Below are positions 34,065 to 42,555 of a stretch of DNA of 64,000 nucleotides, piece by piece. The position numbers and the translations under genes are program-made. This stretch comes from Streptomyces sp. NRRL F-525 (GTDB lineage Bacteria; Actinomycetota; Actinomycetes; Streptomycetales; Streptomycetaceae). The DNA lies in NCBI RefSeq assembly GCF_000716605.1, contig NZ_JNXE01000012.1, positions 124,001-188,000 of the forward strand, given 5' to 3'. The notes beneath the pieces are model-generated. The model was not told the origin of the DNA. It was given only the letters and a program-made list of their open reading frames with translations, and ran no database searches. How positions within the stretch are numbered: the first letter of the stretch is position 1; each line of letters begins with the position of its first letter.

Positions 34065-36440
34065 ATGACGGAGCAGAGCGCAGCCCATTCACCAGCCACG
34101 ACTTCGGGCTTCGGCCTGGCCCGAAAACTCTGGCTACGGGACCGAGTCACCGAGTTGAGTGAGGTACTGAGCGATTTCGGGCCGCAGTTGCACGCGCTGA
34201 TCCCCACGGATCTGGGTGACCGGCGGCTGGTGGGCGCCTTGGTCCTGTGCCGCGTCGCGGCCGACGAGGCGCGCGTCCAGCCCGTGACGGAGACGGTTGC
34301 GTGGCTGGAACTGCTGATCCTGCACGGTCACCGTCACGACCTGGCCGACGCCGTGCGCGGACTTCGCGCCGACCTCATCACGGCCGAGGACCCTGCACTG
34401 TGGTCCTGGAATGCGGGGGCGTGGGAGGAACTCGTCCTCGCGCTCTGGAGGCGTGAGCGGGCCCGGGCTGTCGGGCAGGTCCGGGCCGATGATGAACTGG
34501 TCTCCCGTTGGGGTGTCCGGGCGGCGGGTGCGGTCGGCGAACCGCACCCCGAGTGGACACGGCACGACGAGAAGGGGCCGTCGCTCACGTCCCTGGCCGA
34601 CCATCTGGAGGACGAGGCCGAAGAACCCCAGAGACTGCTCGCTCAGGCGGTCCTGTCGCAGCCCCGTGTCGCCGAGGTGATCGAGAACTCACTGGCCGGG
34701 TACGAGGAAGGTCTCCAGAACGCCGGACACCTGGCGGTCATCGCAGAACAGCAGCTGTCCGTAAGGGAGTTGGAGGCATGGTGCGACAAGCACAGGAGGG
34801 GCGCGTTCGCGGCGACGGAAGAGTTTCTGGCGGAGCTGCATGAGTTCACCGAGTCCTACGTCAGCGAGGTCCTCGACCCGGTGATCGGCTCTCTCTCGGC
34901 TTGCGAGCGGGATCTTTTCCACACCGCCACGTCTTTCGAGCGGCGCGTTCGGAACGAGTACCTGGGTGAGTTCCTCGATTGTGTGGCAACCCCCTCTGCG
35001 AGCGCCTGGACGGACGGAACCCTCGACCCGGGCATCGCGGAGGAGGCCGCCGAACGTCAGGCGCGCGGGGAGCTCACCTGGCATGCCATGCGCGGTTCCG
35101 TGCCGGTCTGGTACCACATCGTCACCTCCCCGCAGGAGCGGGCGGCAGCGCTGGCGTACTCCGGAGCGCCCTCCTCGTCCGTGATCCACGTGGACGTCGA
35201 TGTTGTCCTGGCTCGTCAGGAGTCCCTGTTCGAAGGGCTGGGGCTGGACGGCCCGGAGGACTGGTACCCCGAGCCGGGTATCGAGCTGCGCTACTTCCAG
35301 CACAGCGCCACCGATCTGTGCGAACTGCTGACTCTCGCTGAACTCGGCCATGCGCGCCTGGAGTTCGTGATGCGAGGCACGGATGGCGATTTCGTGCTGC
35401 TGCGGTCGCTGCGGGCCGAGATCCGAGACGTCGACGCCAGGGCCTGGTGGTGGGGCGCGCTGCACGGCCTTCAGAAACTGGTGCCGGACGCCGAGGACCT
35501 GGCGGACGCGATCGAGTCCGAAGGACCCGTGGACGAGCAGGAGGACGAAGAGGAAGAGTGGTCGGACGAAGACGACGAAGACGACGACGGGGAAGACGAG
35601 CAGGAGCAGCCGGAGGCCACCACCACGGCGAGCGGCTCGGACACCCCCGAGGCGCCTGCGCCGCCCAGGCCGGGCCGACTTCCTGCCGACGTACTGGCCA
35701 AGGTGAGGGCCATCCTGCGGCAGGCCGAGGACCCGGCGGCGACCCAGCACGAGGCAGAGGCCTTCCTGCAGAAGGCAACGGCCTTGATGGCCAAGTACGG
35801 CATCGAGCAGGCCATGCTCCGGGGCGACGACCCCACCCGCGAAGAGCCGGCGGACCGGGTGATCGAGGTCGTCGCGCCGTGGATGCGCGAGTGCAAGCTG
35901 CTTCTGTCCTCCATCGCCTACGCGATGCGCTGTCACCCCATCTATCCCGGCGGCAAGGCCAACAGTCACCGGGTCCACATCTTCGGCTTCGCCTCGGACC
36001 TGCACTCCGTCGAGGTCCTGTACGCGAGCCTGTGCCTACAGATGCTGCAGGGCGCCGAGCGGGCGGACGTACGGCACCGGCCGCCAGGGGAACTCCCGCG
36101 TGCCTACAAACGCTCCTGGATGCTCGGCTTCATCCGGGCCGTGGCCCTGCGGATCGCGGAGGCCGAGCGCACGGCCCGGGAAGACAGCGAGCGCGACCAT
36201 GCCGAGACCGCCACGAGCGACGCCTCCGTACAGGCGCGCAGTGTGGCACTCGTCCTCGCCGATCGGACCACCCAGATCCAGGCTGAGGTCGCCGCCCGCT
36301 ACCCGAAGGTCGGGAAGGTGCGCCGTACGCGCTTCACCGGCAGCGGATACCGACAGGGGCACGTGGACGGGCAGCAGGCCGACATCGGTGGCCTCGCGCT
36401 GGACGACGAGAGCGAGGAACTGGACGAGCTCATCGCCTGA
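34065..36440 (+). CDS. Large DUF2786-domain protein of unknown function
   Basis: 791 residues from ATG 34065; ATG 34056 is also possible, but GGAGG at 34049-34053 is better spaced from the later start. The first 480 residues are helical and acidic with no motif I know. Residues about 490-517 are almost entirely Asp/Glu (EDEEEEWSDEDDEDDDGEDE), a flexible or DNA-mimic-like tract. The C-terminal part begins with DUF2786 (KVRAILRQAEDPAATQHEAE, then ATALMAKYGIEQAML). DUF2786 proteins are often seen near mobile or defence genes, but the biochemical role is unknown. It stands alone, divergent from the Phd/PIN pair. Confidence 0.7.
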   Translation: MTEQSAAHSPATTSGFGLARKLWLRDRVTELSEVLSDFGPQLHALIPTDLGDRRLVGALVLCRVAADEARVQPVTETVAWLELLILHGHRHDLADAVRGLRADLITAEDPALWSWNAGAWEELVLALWRRERARAVGQVRADDELVSRWGVRAAGAVGEPHPEWTRHDEKGPSLTSLADHLEDEAEEPQRLLAQAVLSQPRVAEVIENSLAGYEEGLQNAGHLAVIAEQQLSVRELEAWCDKHRRGAFAATEEFLAELHEFTESYVSEVLDPVIGSLSACERDLFHTATSFERRVRNEYLGEFLDCVATPSASAWTDGTLDPGIAEEAAERQARGELTWHAMRGSVPVWYHIVTSPQERAAALAYSGAPSSSVIHVDVDVVLARQESLFEGLGLDGPEDWYPEPGIELRYFQHSATDLCELLTLAELGHARLEFVMRGTDGDFVLLRSLRAEIRDVDARAWWWGALHGLQKLVPDAEDLADAIESEGPVDEQEDEEEEWSDEDDEDDDGEDEQEQPEATTTASGSDTPEAPAPPRPGRLPADVLAKVRAILRQAEDPAATQHEAEAFLQKATALMAKYGIEQAMLRGDDPTREEPADRVIEVVAPWMRECKLLLSSIAYAMRCHPIYPGGKANSHRVHIFGFASDLHSVEVLYASLCLQMLQGAERADVRHRPPGELPRAYKRSWMLGFIRAVALRIAEAERTAREDSERDHAETATSDASVQARSVALVLADRTTQIQAEVAARYPKVGKVRRTRFTGSGYRQGHVDGQQADIGGLALDDESEELDELIA

Positions 36441-36475
36441 CCGCCGTAGCTGTGCCGTGCACGCGATGACCCGTG

Positions 36476-36504
36476 TTGCGATTTTCGCATCTCGCTCGTA
36501 TGGT
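36476..36504 (+). promoter_or_regulatory. Promoter with overlapping operator, XRE/ImmA gene
   Basis: TTGCGA (36476-36481), a 17-bp spacer, and TATGGT (36499-36504). The palindrome TGCGA-TTT-TCGCA (36477-36489) overlaps the -35. Transcription would start at the ATG at 36511, so the mRNA is leaderless. This fits autorepression by the encoded helix-turn-helix protein. Confidence 0.6.
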
Positions 36505-36510
36505 GAATTC

Positions 36511-37692
36511 ATGGGCGAAAACGTGACGGAGCGTGTACGGAAGGTAATGAGTGAGGCCTCGGCCAACCAAGGGGCTTTCGCCGAGGCCATCGGGCTGGCT
36601 CCCGACAAACTGTCGAAGTCTCTCAACGGCATCCGCAGGTTCACGTCTCTCGATCTCGCCCGGATCGCGGAGCTCGGCAACACCACGGTCGATTGGCTGC
36701 TGACCGGCCGCGAGCCGTTGCGCCCCGCCATGGCAGCCCGTACCAGCGCGTCGGCGGTCGGCGAGCGCGGCCACGGCAGGCTCCAAGACCTCGTGGAACG
36801 GTTCACCACGGCACACGAGGTGCTGGATCTCCTGGGCCTGGCGCCCGAACTGCCGGAGCTGCCCGCCGTCCGCCCCGACCTCAAGCGCTACGTCGACCAG
36901 GGCGTCGCCCTCGCGGACGAGGCGCTCGCCCGCCTCGCCGCCGCGGGCACACCGGCGGTCGGCGGCCTGGACACCGCCGATCTGCTCCAGGCCGTGGAGC
37001 GAACTTTCGGCGTCGACGTGGCGAAGATCCGGCTGCCCGAAGGAATCGACGGTGCCGCATGGCAGGCGGACAGATTCCGGCTCATCATGATCGCGCGAAC
37101 CGATGTGCCGACCCGCCAGCGATTCACGCTCGCCCACGAACTCGGGCACGTTCTCGCCAGAGACGCTCAAGATCTGCTGACAGAGACCCACTTGTCCCCG
37201 GGACATCAGAAAGATCTGACCGAGGTACGCGCCAATGTGTTCGCTGCCAACTTCCTCATGCCCCGGAGCGAAATCAGCGCGGTGGTAGGCGAGAACGGTG
37301 TCACGGACGAGCAACTCACCACACTGGTCGTGCACTTCCAGGTGTCGCCCAGCGCTCTCGCGGCACGACTCGGGCAGTTGGGCGTCATCGCCCGGGAGAC
37401 GGCGGACAGACTGCGCGGGCTCACGACGCGAGGCTCTCACTGGCTGATTGGGCAGAACGACCTCTTCGAGGCCCGCGTCACGTGGTCGCGAGCCAATCGA
37501 CTGCCCTTCCGCCCGGCCCAGTTGCTGTACGAGGCCTACCTCGCGGGCGACACCACCCTGCGTCCGCTGGCCGCGTACACAGGCACGGACGTCGGCACGC
37601 TCCGCGAGGCGCTCGAACCTGAACCGGCTCCGCAGGAAGGCGTGTTGGCCGCCACCGATGCGGACGAAGGGGACCTGGTCTACCAGCCATGA
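36511..37692 (+). CDS. XRE regulator fused to ImmA/IrrE metallopeptidase (antitoxin role)
   Basis: 393 residues. The N-terminal helix-turn-helix (residues about 10-62) is followed by a linker and a zinc metallopeptidase domain with His209-Glu-Leu-Gly-His213 (LAHELGHVLARD) and a downstream EVRANVFAANFLMP segment. COG2856-type proteins act as repressors or antitoxins that can cleave partner proteins. The next gene overlaps by four bases (ATGA) and encodes a PIN-like protein, so I read the pair as a toxin-antitoxin operon in which the protease-repressor controls the toxin. The promoter and operator just upstream support autoregulation. Confidence 0.85.
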   Translation: MGENVTERVRKVMSEASANQGAFAEAIGLAPDKLSKSLNGIRRFTSLDLARIAELGNTTVDWLLTGREPLRPAMAARTSASAVGERGHGRLQDLVERFTTAHEVLDLLGLAPELPELPAVRPDLKRYVDQGVALADEALARLAAAGTPAVGGLDTADLLQAVERTFGVDVAKIRLPEGIDGAAWQADRFRLIMIARTDVPTRQRFTLAHELGHVLARDAQDLLTETHLSPGHQKDLTEVRANVFAANFLMPRSEISAVVGENGVTDEQLTTLVVHFQVSPSALAARLGQLGVIARETADRLRGLTTRGSHWLIGQNDLFEARVTWSRANRLPFRPAQLLYEAYLAGDTTLRPLAAYTGTDVGTLREALEPEPAPQEGVLAATDADEGDLVYQP

Positions 37693-38234
37693 CGCGTCAC
37701 TGTTGGTTCCCCGACAACACGGTGCTGTGCAATTTCGCCGCCGTCGATCGGCTGGGCCTGCTGGAGAAGGTCCTTGACGGTCGCGGCCGTTGGACGGAGG
37801 CTGTCGCGGCCGAGGCCGGGCAGTCGATGCGGTACTTGCCGACCCTGAGTCAGGTGACGGCCGGCGGATGGCTCGGCGAACCCATCGAGATCGACGACCC
37901 CGCCGAGACCGCCTTGGTGGACCGGGTCCGCCGCGTCGTCTTCGGGGGCTCCCCGTCCCGCCCCCTGCAACACCTGGGTGAGGCCGAGACACTCGTGCTC
38001 ATCGAGCATCGCAACGGATTCGCCGACGCCGTGTGGATCACCGACGACGGCGAAGCGGGCCACTACGCGCGCCGTAAGGGCATCAGCGTCAAGGACACCG
38101 TCGACATCATGCGCGAAGCGGTCGTGGACGGCCTGGTCCTGGCCGACGCGGGCCATCGTCTCCTCATAGAGATGGAACACGCCGACCGCCATTTGCGAGG
38201 CGTTCCGCCCAGACCGGAAGACCTGTTGCGCTGA
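37689..38234 (+). CDS. PIN-domain-like toxin partner of the ImmA protein
   Basis: 181 residues; ATG 37689 overlaps the previous stop. It begins with FPDNTVLCNFAAVDRL, where Asp9 and Asn10 occupy the first PIN metal position. Glu in GEAETLVLIEH and the Asp pair in VWITDDGEAGHYAR supply the later acidic positions. The order and spacing fit a DUF3368/PIN-type ribonuclease. Protein families of this size are often encoded directly behind XRE/ImmA genes. Confidence 0.75.
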   Translation: MTRHCWFPDNTVLCNFAAVDRLGLLEKVLDGRGRWTEAVAAEAGQSMRYLPTLSQVTAGGWLGEPIEIDDPAETALVDRVRRVVFGGSPSRPLQHLGEAETLVLIEHRNGFADAVWITDDGEAGHYARRKGISVKDTVDIMREAVVDGLVLADAGHRLLIEMEHADRHLRGVPPRPEDLLR

Positions 38235-38253
38235 GAGGGGCGGGGAGTGGCTA

Positions 38254-38273
38254 CCCCCGTCCGTCAGGCGGGG
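38254..38273. terminator. Possible bidirectional hairpin between PIN and PIN_8 genes
   Basis: CCCCG (38255-38259) can pair with CGGGG (38269-38273) between two convergent genes only 41 bp apart. An alternative GGGG/CCCC pairing to the left is also possible. The stem is short, so confidence is low. Confidence 0.3.
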
Positions 38274-38275
38274 AG

Positions 38276-39568
38276 TTATCGTTCGTCCCCGTCCGGCAGG
38301 TCATTGATCAGCGGTACGAGAAGCGGGTGGACGGAGAAGCCGGACGCGGGCCCCGGGCCCGAAAGGTATTCGGCCTTCAGGACCTGGACGGCCGAGTCCG
38401 GGATCTTTCCCAGACCGCGCAGCTTGTCCGTGAGGCGGGTGACCGGCTTGGTGAATCCCCTGAGGGAGCGGTCCTCGGAGTAGTCGCAGATGTCGTAGAT
38501 GCTCGCGGCGTCCGCTACGCCGTCCTTCTCTGCGGCGTACTTGATTACGGCGACGCGGTCCCCGTAGCCCTCGTAGGTCAGGCGGTCGAAGAGTTCCACG
38601 AGCGCGCCGGCTGTCCAGCCCCCGTACGTCTCCTCCTCGGTCTCGATCCGTTCGACACGTTCGATGTCTTCGACGGATCCCGCCTGGAGGCTGAACTCAA
38701 GGATCGGCGCGGCCACTTCGAGGAACTGCTTCGGAGTGAGCATGAAGAGCCGACCGCCGCCACGGGTCCTCAGCTCTTCGGTCAGTTCCGGCCGGGGACC
38801 CCGGTTGAAGCCCTGTTCCTTGCGCCACCAGTCCTCCTTGCCGTCCGCCGTCACGAACAGCACGTCGCACTGACGGCGACTGGCCTCCCGCAGGATCTGC
38901 TCCCAGACGAGGTAGTCGCCGGCCGCCCCGACGCCGTCCTTCGGCTTGTCCATGTAGCCCGGAGGCAGCCGCTTGACGACGCGACGCATTCCCTCCGTGA
39001 CCGCCTTCTCGTAGTCCTCCTGGCTCAGGGGAGCACCAACTCGGCCGACAAGCGCGGGTTCCAGTTTCGCGAGGACCGGATCGGTGCTCGTGTCCTGCGT
39101 GATGTTCTGCCACTCACCCTGACCGACCTTGACGATCGCCTCCCGTACGTCGTCGAAGACCTCGTTCAACTGGTCGCGGAGGCGGTCGGTCTCCTCCTCG
39201 GGCAGGGCGACGCGATTGGCCCAGGTGCGCAAGGTCCGCTCTGCCTGCACCGCATGACCGGCCATGCCCTCGGCGGCCTGATCACCGGACGACCGCGCAT
39301 CGCTGAGCGTGCTCTCGCGGTTCCGCCAGAACTCCAGGAGGGCCTGGTGAGGAACCCACAGCCGGTTCTCCAACCCACCGAGGGCGCGCAGCAGGTCACC
39401 GCGTGCCTGCTCGGTGTACCGGTAGAGATTCAGCAGCACGTTGGCGTCGGGGGCGACCAGACCGTTTGTCAGTACGGCGGTGAAGTCGTCGGTCGTCGGG
39501 GTGCGGAAGGCCCCGAAGTCGTCGAAAAGGCCACGATTGTCCGCGCCGTCCGTTGAGTTGCTCGCCAC
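38276..39568 (-). CDS. PIN_8 (DUF4935)-type PIN-like domain protein
   Basis: 430 residues. GTG 39568 has GGGGG about 6 bp upstream; longer in-frame starts extend into Arg/Pro-rich shadow sequence. Asp41 in APDANVLLNLYRY, Glu in HQALLEFWRN, Asp in GAAGDYLVWEQILREA and the VLFVTADGKEDWW segment match the PIN_8 family, a predicted ribonuclease found in defence loci. The C-terminal 180 residues, after LTPKQFLEVAAPILEF, carry a second globular region with no motif I recognise. It is not obviously paired with an antitoxin. Confidence 0.78.
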   Translation of the reverse strand: MASNSTDGADNRGLFDDFGAFRTPTTDDFTAVLTNGLVAPDANVLLNLYRYTEQARGDLLRALGGLENRLWVPHQALLEFWRNRESTLSDARSSGDQAAEGMAGHAVQAERTLRTWANRVALPEEETDRLRDQLNEVFDDVREAIVKVGQGEWQNITQDTSTDPVLAKLEPALVGRVGAPLSQEDYEKAVTEGMRRVVKRLPPGYMDKPKDGVGAAGDYLVWEQILREASRRQCDVLFVTADGKEDWWRKEQGFNRGPRPELTEELRTRGGGRLFMLTPKQFLEVAAPILEFSLQAGSVEDIERVERIETEEETYGGWTAGALVELFDRLTYEGYGDRVAVIKYAAEKDGVADAASIYDICDYSEDRSLRGFTKPVTRLTDKLRGLGKIPDSAVQVLKAEYLSGPGPASGFSVHPLLVPLINDLPDGDER

Positions 39569-40292
39569 TGGTTCCCCCGCTTGTGTCGCGCCCGCGCAAG
39601 AGGTTGTGCGTCTCGTTGCGTCCCCTGGTCGGGACCGTATCGCGGCGAGGGTGAGCGGGAGGTGCGGAATGGGGAATGGGCCCCAACTTCCCTGTGGAAG
39701 AGCCGACTTCAGGCCGACTCGTTGTCTGTCGGGTCCTCGGACATGGGCGGTGCGGCGCTTTGCCAGTGCCTCTTGGAGGGGACCCTCCTTGCGAAAGTGT
39801 GACACTTCTGCCCTGAGTGTCACACTTCTGCGGGTTGCCTCTCTGGTGGCGGGGGGCCTGGCGCGCCGCCCGCAACCGAAGGCCTGGCTGTCGAGGGCGC
39901 GAAGTCGGCGAACAGGCCCGGGAGTTGCCCATCGCGTGCGCCGGTCACCGAGCCACGTCGCGTTCGGCGGCGGCCTGTTCGGCACTTACGGCTACAGCGT
40001 GTGACGCCTGCCGGGCCTGACGCCGCCCGACTGCGAGCAGCCGGGAGAGGTGGCCCTCGCGGCGAGTGCAAGACCCCCGCTGGGCGAAAGTTTGTACGGT
40101 AACAGGGATTTGGGGCGTGGGGGCGTTCCCGGGACAACTGTGGTGGGCGCGCGGAGGCATGTTTCAGGAGCGTGCCCCGTACGGTGCGTCAGCGTACGGG
40201 GGCAGCGTGTAGACGGTACGTCGATCTTGTGGTCACGCTGGGTGAGTCGATCGCGGGGTACAGCGCACCTACGCACCTGGAGGAGGCCGCGC
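39569..40292. other. 724-bp divergent gap with repeated palindromes
   Basis: No gene is supported. It separates the minus-strand PIN_8 gene from the plus-strand XRE-DUF5753 gene. The main structure is a pair of AGTGTnACACT palindromes at 39796-39826. TACGGT at 40095-40100 resembles a -10 without a clear -35. AGGAGG (40281-40286) is the Shine-Dalgarno of the gene at 40293. Confidence 0.5.
39796..39830. repeat. Two AGTGTnACACT palindromes exactly 20 bp apart
   Basis: AGTGTGACACTTCTG (39796-39810) and AGTGTCACACTTCTG (39816-39830) are direct repeats differing only at the central base. The first 11 bp of each is itself palindromic. The 20-bp period places them on the same DNA face, as expected for cooperative binding of a dimeric regulator. 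Confidence 0.65.
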
Positions 40293-41147
40293 ATGACGGA
40301 CAGCAGCGACGAGTTGGCGGAGTACGAGGAGGAGCGGGAGCCCGACCCCTCCGACAGCCTGCGGACCTTCGGGGCCGTCGTCCAGGCGCTGCGCGAGCAC
40401 GCGGGGCTCAGCAGGGTCGAGTTCGGGGAGAAGGTCCGGTACTCCAAACACACCGTGGAGTCAGTGGAGTTGGGGCGCCGGATGCCGGACGACTCCTTCG
40501 TGGAGCTGGGGGAGGGGGCGACGGGGAACACGGGGGCGCTGCGGAGGTCGGCGAAGTTCCTGACGCGGGGAGAGGCGGGGCTTGCCGTCTGGTTCCGGCG
40601 GTGGGCTCGGCTGGAGAAGATCGCGGTCAGCCTGTGCACGTACGAGTGCCGGCTGGTACCCGGGTTGTTGCAGTCGGAGGGGTACGCGCGGGCGGTGTTC
40701 GAGGGCACCATTCCGGTAGCCACGGACAAGGAGTTGGAGGACCTGCTCGCCATGCGGCAGAAGCGGCAGCGGATGTTGTTCGAGCGGCCGAAGGTTCCGT
40801 TCAGCTTCATCGTCGAAGAGCACGTGTTCCGGCGCCGTTTCGGGAATGCGGAGCAGATGCGGGAGATGTACGACCACGTGTTGGAGCAGAGTGCGCCGCG
40901 CAACGTGACGCTTCAAATTGTGCCGCTGGAGGGCGGGTTGCATGCCTGTCTGGATGGACCCGTGCGGCTCTTGGAGACGCGAGAAGGACGACGGTTTGCC
41001 TACTCCGAGGGTCAGCAGAACGGGCGACTGATCACCGACGTGAAAGAGGTAAGTCTCCTCCAACAGCGCTATGACACACTTCGCTCGCAGGCCCTGAACC
41101 CCCAAGACTCACGGGGCCTGTTGGAGCGACTGCGAGGAGAGCTATGA
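40293..41147 (+). CDS. XRE regulator with DUF5753 domain (Scr1/WhiJ-like)
   Basis: 284 residues; ATG 40293 with a strong AGGAGG six bases upstream. The helix-turn-helix (TFGAVVQALREHAGLSRVEF, then KHTVESVELGRRMP) is followed by the DUF5753 region (WARLEKIAVSLCTYECRLVP, LLQSEGYARA, then APRNVTLQIVPLEGG). Such proteins occur in dozens of copies in Streptomyces next to a small DUF397 gene. They are described as WhiJ-like developmental regulators or antitoxin-like regulators. The following DUF397 gene overlaps by four bases. Confidence 0.92.
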   Translation: MTDSSDELAEYEEEREPDPSDSLRTFGAVVQALREHAGLSRVEFGEKVRYSKHTVESVELGRRMPDDSFVELGEGATGNTGALRRSAKFLTRGEAGLAVWFRRWARLEKIAVSLCTYECRLVPGLLQSEGYARAVFEGTIPVATDKELEDLLAMRQKRQRMLFERPKVPFSFIVEEHVFRRRFGNAEQMREMYDHVLEQSAPRNVTLQIVPLEGGLHACLDGPVRLLETREGRRFAYSEGQQNGRLITDVKEVSLLQQRYDTLRSQALNPQDSRGLLERLRGEL

Positions 41148-41329
41148 GCACGACGGAACTCGCCTGGTTCAAGTCCAGCTACAGCGGCAGCCAGGGCGAC
41201 GACTGTGTTGAGGTCGCCGTCACCGAACTGGCCATCTGCGTACGGGACTCCAAGGATGCGACGCGACCTCACTTCGCGGTCGGGCGTGAGGAGTGGTCAC
41301 GGTTCGTGGGGTTCGCGGCGGGAGCCTGA
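41144..41329 (+). CDS. DUF397 small protein
   Basis: 61 residues. It shows the complete family signature: WFKSSYSG, then CVEVA, VRDSKD and a final EEWSRFVGF. It begins in the stop of the XRE gene (ATGA). DUF397 proteins are partners of the XRE-DUF5753 regulators and can act as the toxin-like or modulator half of the pair. A strong hairpin follows. Confidence 0.93.
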   Translation: MSTTELAWFKSSYSGSQGDDCVEVAVTELAICVRDSKDATRPHFAVGREEWSRFVGFAAGA

Positions 41330-41337
41330 GCCGCGTC

Positions 41338-41374
41338 GTCCCGGCGGTCGCGTGGTCACGTCCACCGCCGGGAC
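41338..41374. terminator. Strong bidirectional hairpin terminator
   Basis: GTCCCGGCGGT (41338-41348) and ACCGCCGGGAC (41364-41374) form a perfect 11-bp stem with a 15-base loop. It lies 8 bp after the DUF397 stop and 6 bp before the stop of the convergent EcsC gene, so it can serve both. Confidence 0.8.
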
Positions 41375-41380
41375 ACCGAG

Positions 41381-42523
41381 TCACTGAAGATCGGGTCCGC
41401 CTGCCTCGACGATCTCATCGAGCAGACTGATCTCCTCGTCGGAGTCGTCCGCGACGTCCGGGCCGGTGTCGGGAAACGATCCGAATGCCTCCTCGGTAGC
41501 GAGATGCGGGTACTTCTCCAGAAGGAACCGCCGTTGGTACGCCATCTCGGCGGCGTCGACGATTCCTTCCAGAGTTGCCCAGTTGAGGGTGCTTCCGACG
41601 ACGATCCCCACTGCGGGTACGGCCTTGCCGAGCCCCTTCTTGGTGAGACGGAAACTGAATGCCTTCGCGAACTGCTGGGAGACCTTGGCGACAACCGTGT
41701 CGTTCAGGACCTCCCACGCCTTCCCGCGGAAGAGTGCCTGGGTGAGCCGCGAGATGTCGGCCATCGCTGCGTTCTTGGCAGTGGCCGAGCTAGCCGTACC
41801 GACGTTGACGACGGACATGACGAAGAGCTTCTCGGCGGGCTCCTCGGGGTCGTAGCCGTAGAACAGCGAGACCTGACCGACAGCGCGGGACGCGAGTCCG
41901 AGGACGACTGCCGCATCGGTGACGAAGGCACCGGTGATCGCGCCTCCCGAGGGGGCCGCCGCGGCGCCCGCGGAGGCGGCGATGACGAGTTCCCCTCCGG
42001 AGATCACAAGTCCCGCACCCGCTCCCGAGAGCGCTGCGATGGCCGGGAAGTACCAGCTCGACGCCCGTCCCCGGACCGCGTCGACCTGTTCGAGGTCGAG
42101 GCGGCGCAGGTCGGAGAGCGATGAGACGTCGTGCCCCCGCTTCTTGTGGAGCGCCACTACGCGTTTGGGGGACAGGCCCGCTCGCGAGGCCCGTCCCAGC
42201 GTCTTCTGAATGGACTGAACGGCGGTGCCGCTCCAGTCCGGCAGCGCGTCGGCTGCTTTGCGGGTTCCGGCGCCGACTTTCTGAGCGCCCTTGGCGACGA
42301 CCCCCTGTCCACGTGAAACTGCAGACGCGGCCCGCGGATGTTTCTCCAGTTGCTTCGCGGCACGCTTGCCCAAGTTCGCGACCCCGCTGGCCACTTGCTC
42401 GCCGGCGTTGCTCATCGCGCGCGACAGAGGGCGGCTCTTGAACTGCTGGATGGCCTGCCATTTCGCCAGCTCGTAGTCGGAGGGAAGCCGATCGGGCTGT
42501 TGCGGGTACTCCGGATTGCTCAT
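41381..42523 (-). CDS. EcsC-family protein
   Basis: 380 residues; ATG 42523 with AGGAG about 10 bp upstream. The first 120 residues are Lys/Ala-rich and amphipathic. Residues about 150-200 are hydrophobic and glycine-rich (YFPAIAALSGAGAGLVISGG) and could associate with membrane. The middle has the EcsC segment (LFYGYDPEEPAEKLFVMSVV). The family's biochemical function is unknown. The gene begins 32 bp after drmMI on the same strand and ends at a strong terminator, so it is probably the last gene of the minus-strand DISARM transcript. Confidence 0.8.
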   Translation of the reverse strand: MSNPEYPQQPDRLPSDYELAKWQAIQQFKSRPLSRAMSNAGEQVASGVANLGKRAAKQLEKHPRAASAVSRGQGVVAKGAQKVGAGTRKAADALPDWSGTAVQSIQKTLGRASRAGLSPKRVVALHKKRGHDVSSLSDLRRLDLEQVDAVRGRASSWYFPAIAALSGAGAGLVISGGELVIAASAGAAAAPSGGAITGAFVTDAAVVLGLASRAVGQVSLFYGYDPEEPAEKLFVMSVVNVGTASSATAKNAAMADISRLTQALFRGKAWEVLNDTVVAKVSQQFAKAFSFRLTKKGLGKAVPAVGIVVGSTLNWATLEGIVDAAEMAYQRRFLLEKYPHLATEEAFGSFPDTGPDVADDSDEEISLLDEIVEAGGPDLQ

Positions 42524-42555
42524 GGTCTGTGGCGCTCCTGTCTCTGGGCGAGCTG

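Noticed and set aside
39441..40004. 187-codon plus-strand frame across the PIN_8 start region
   Set aside because: It overlaps the PIN_8 gene in antisense, has no ribosome binding site and is Arg/Ser-rich.
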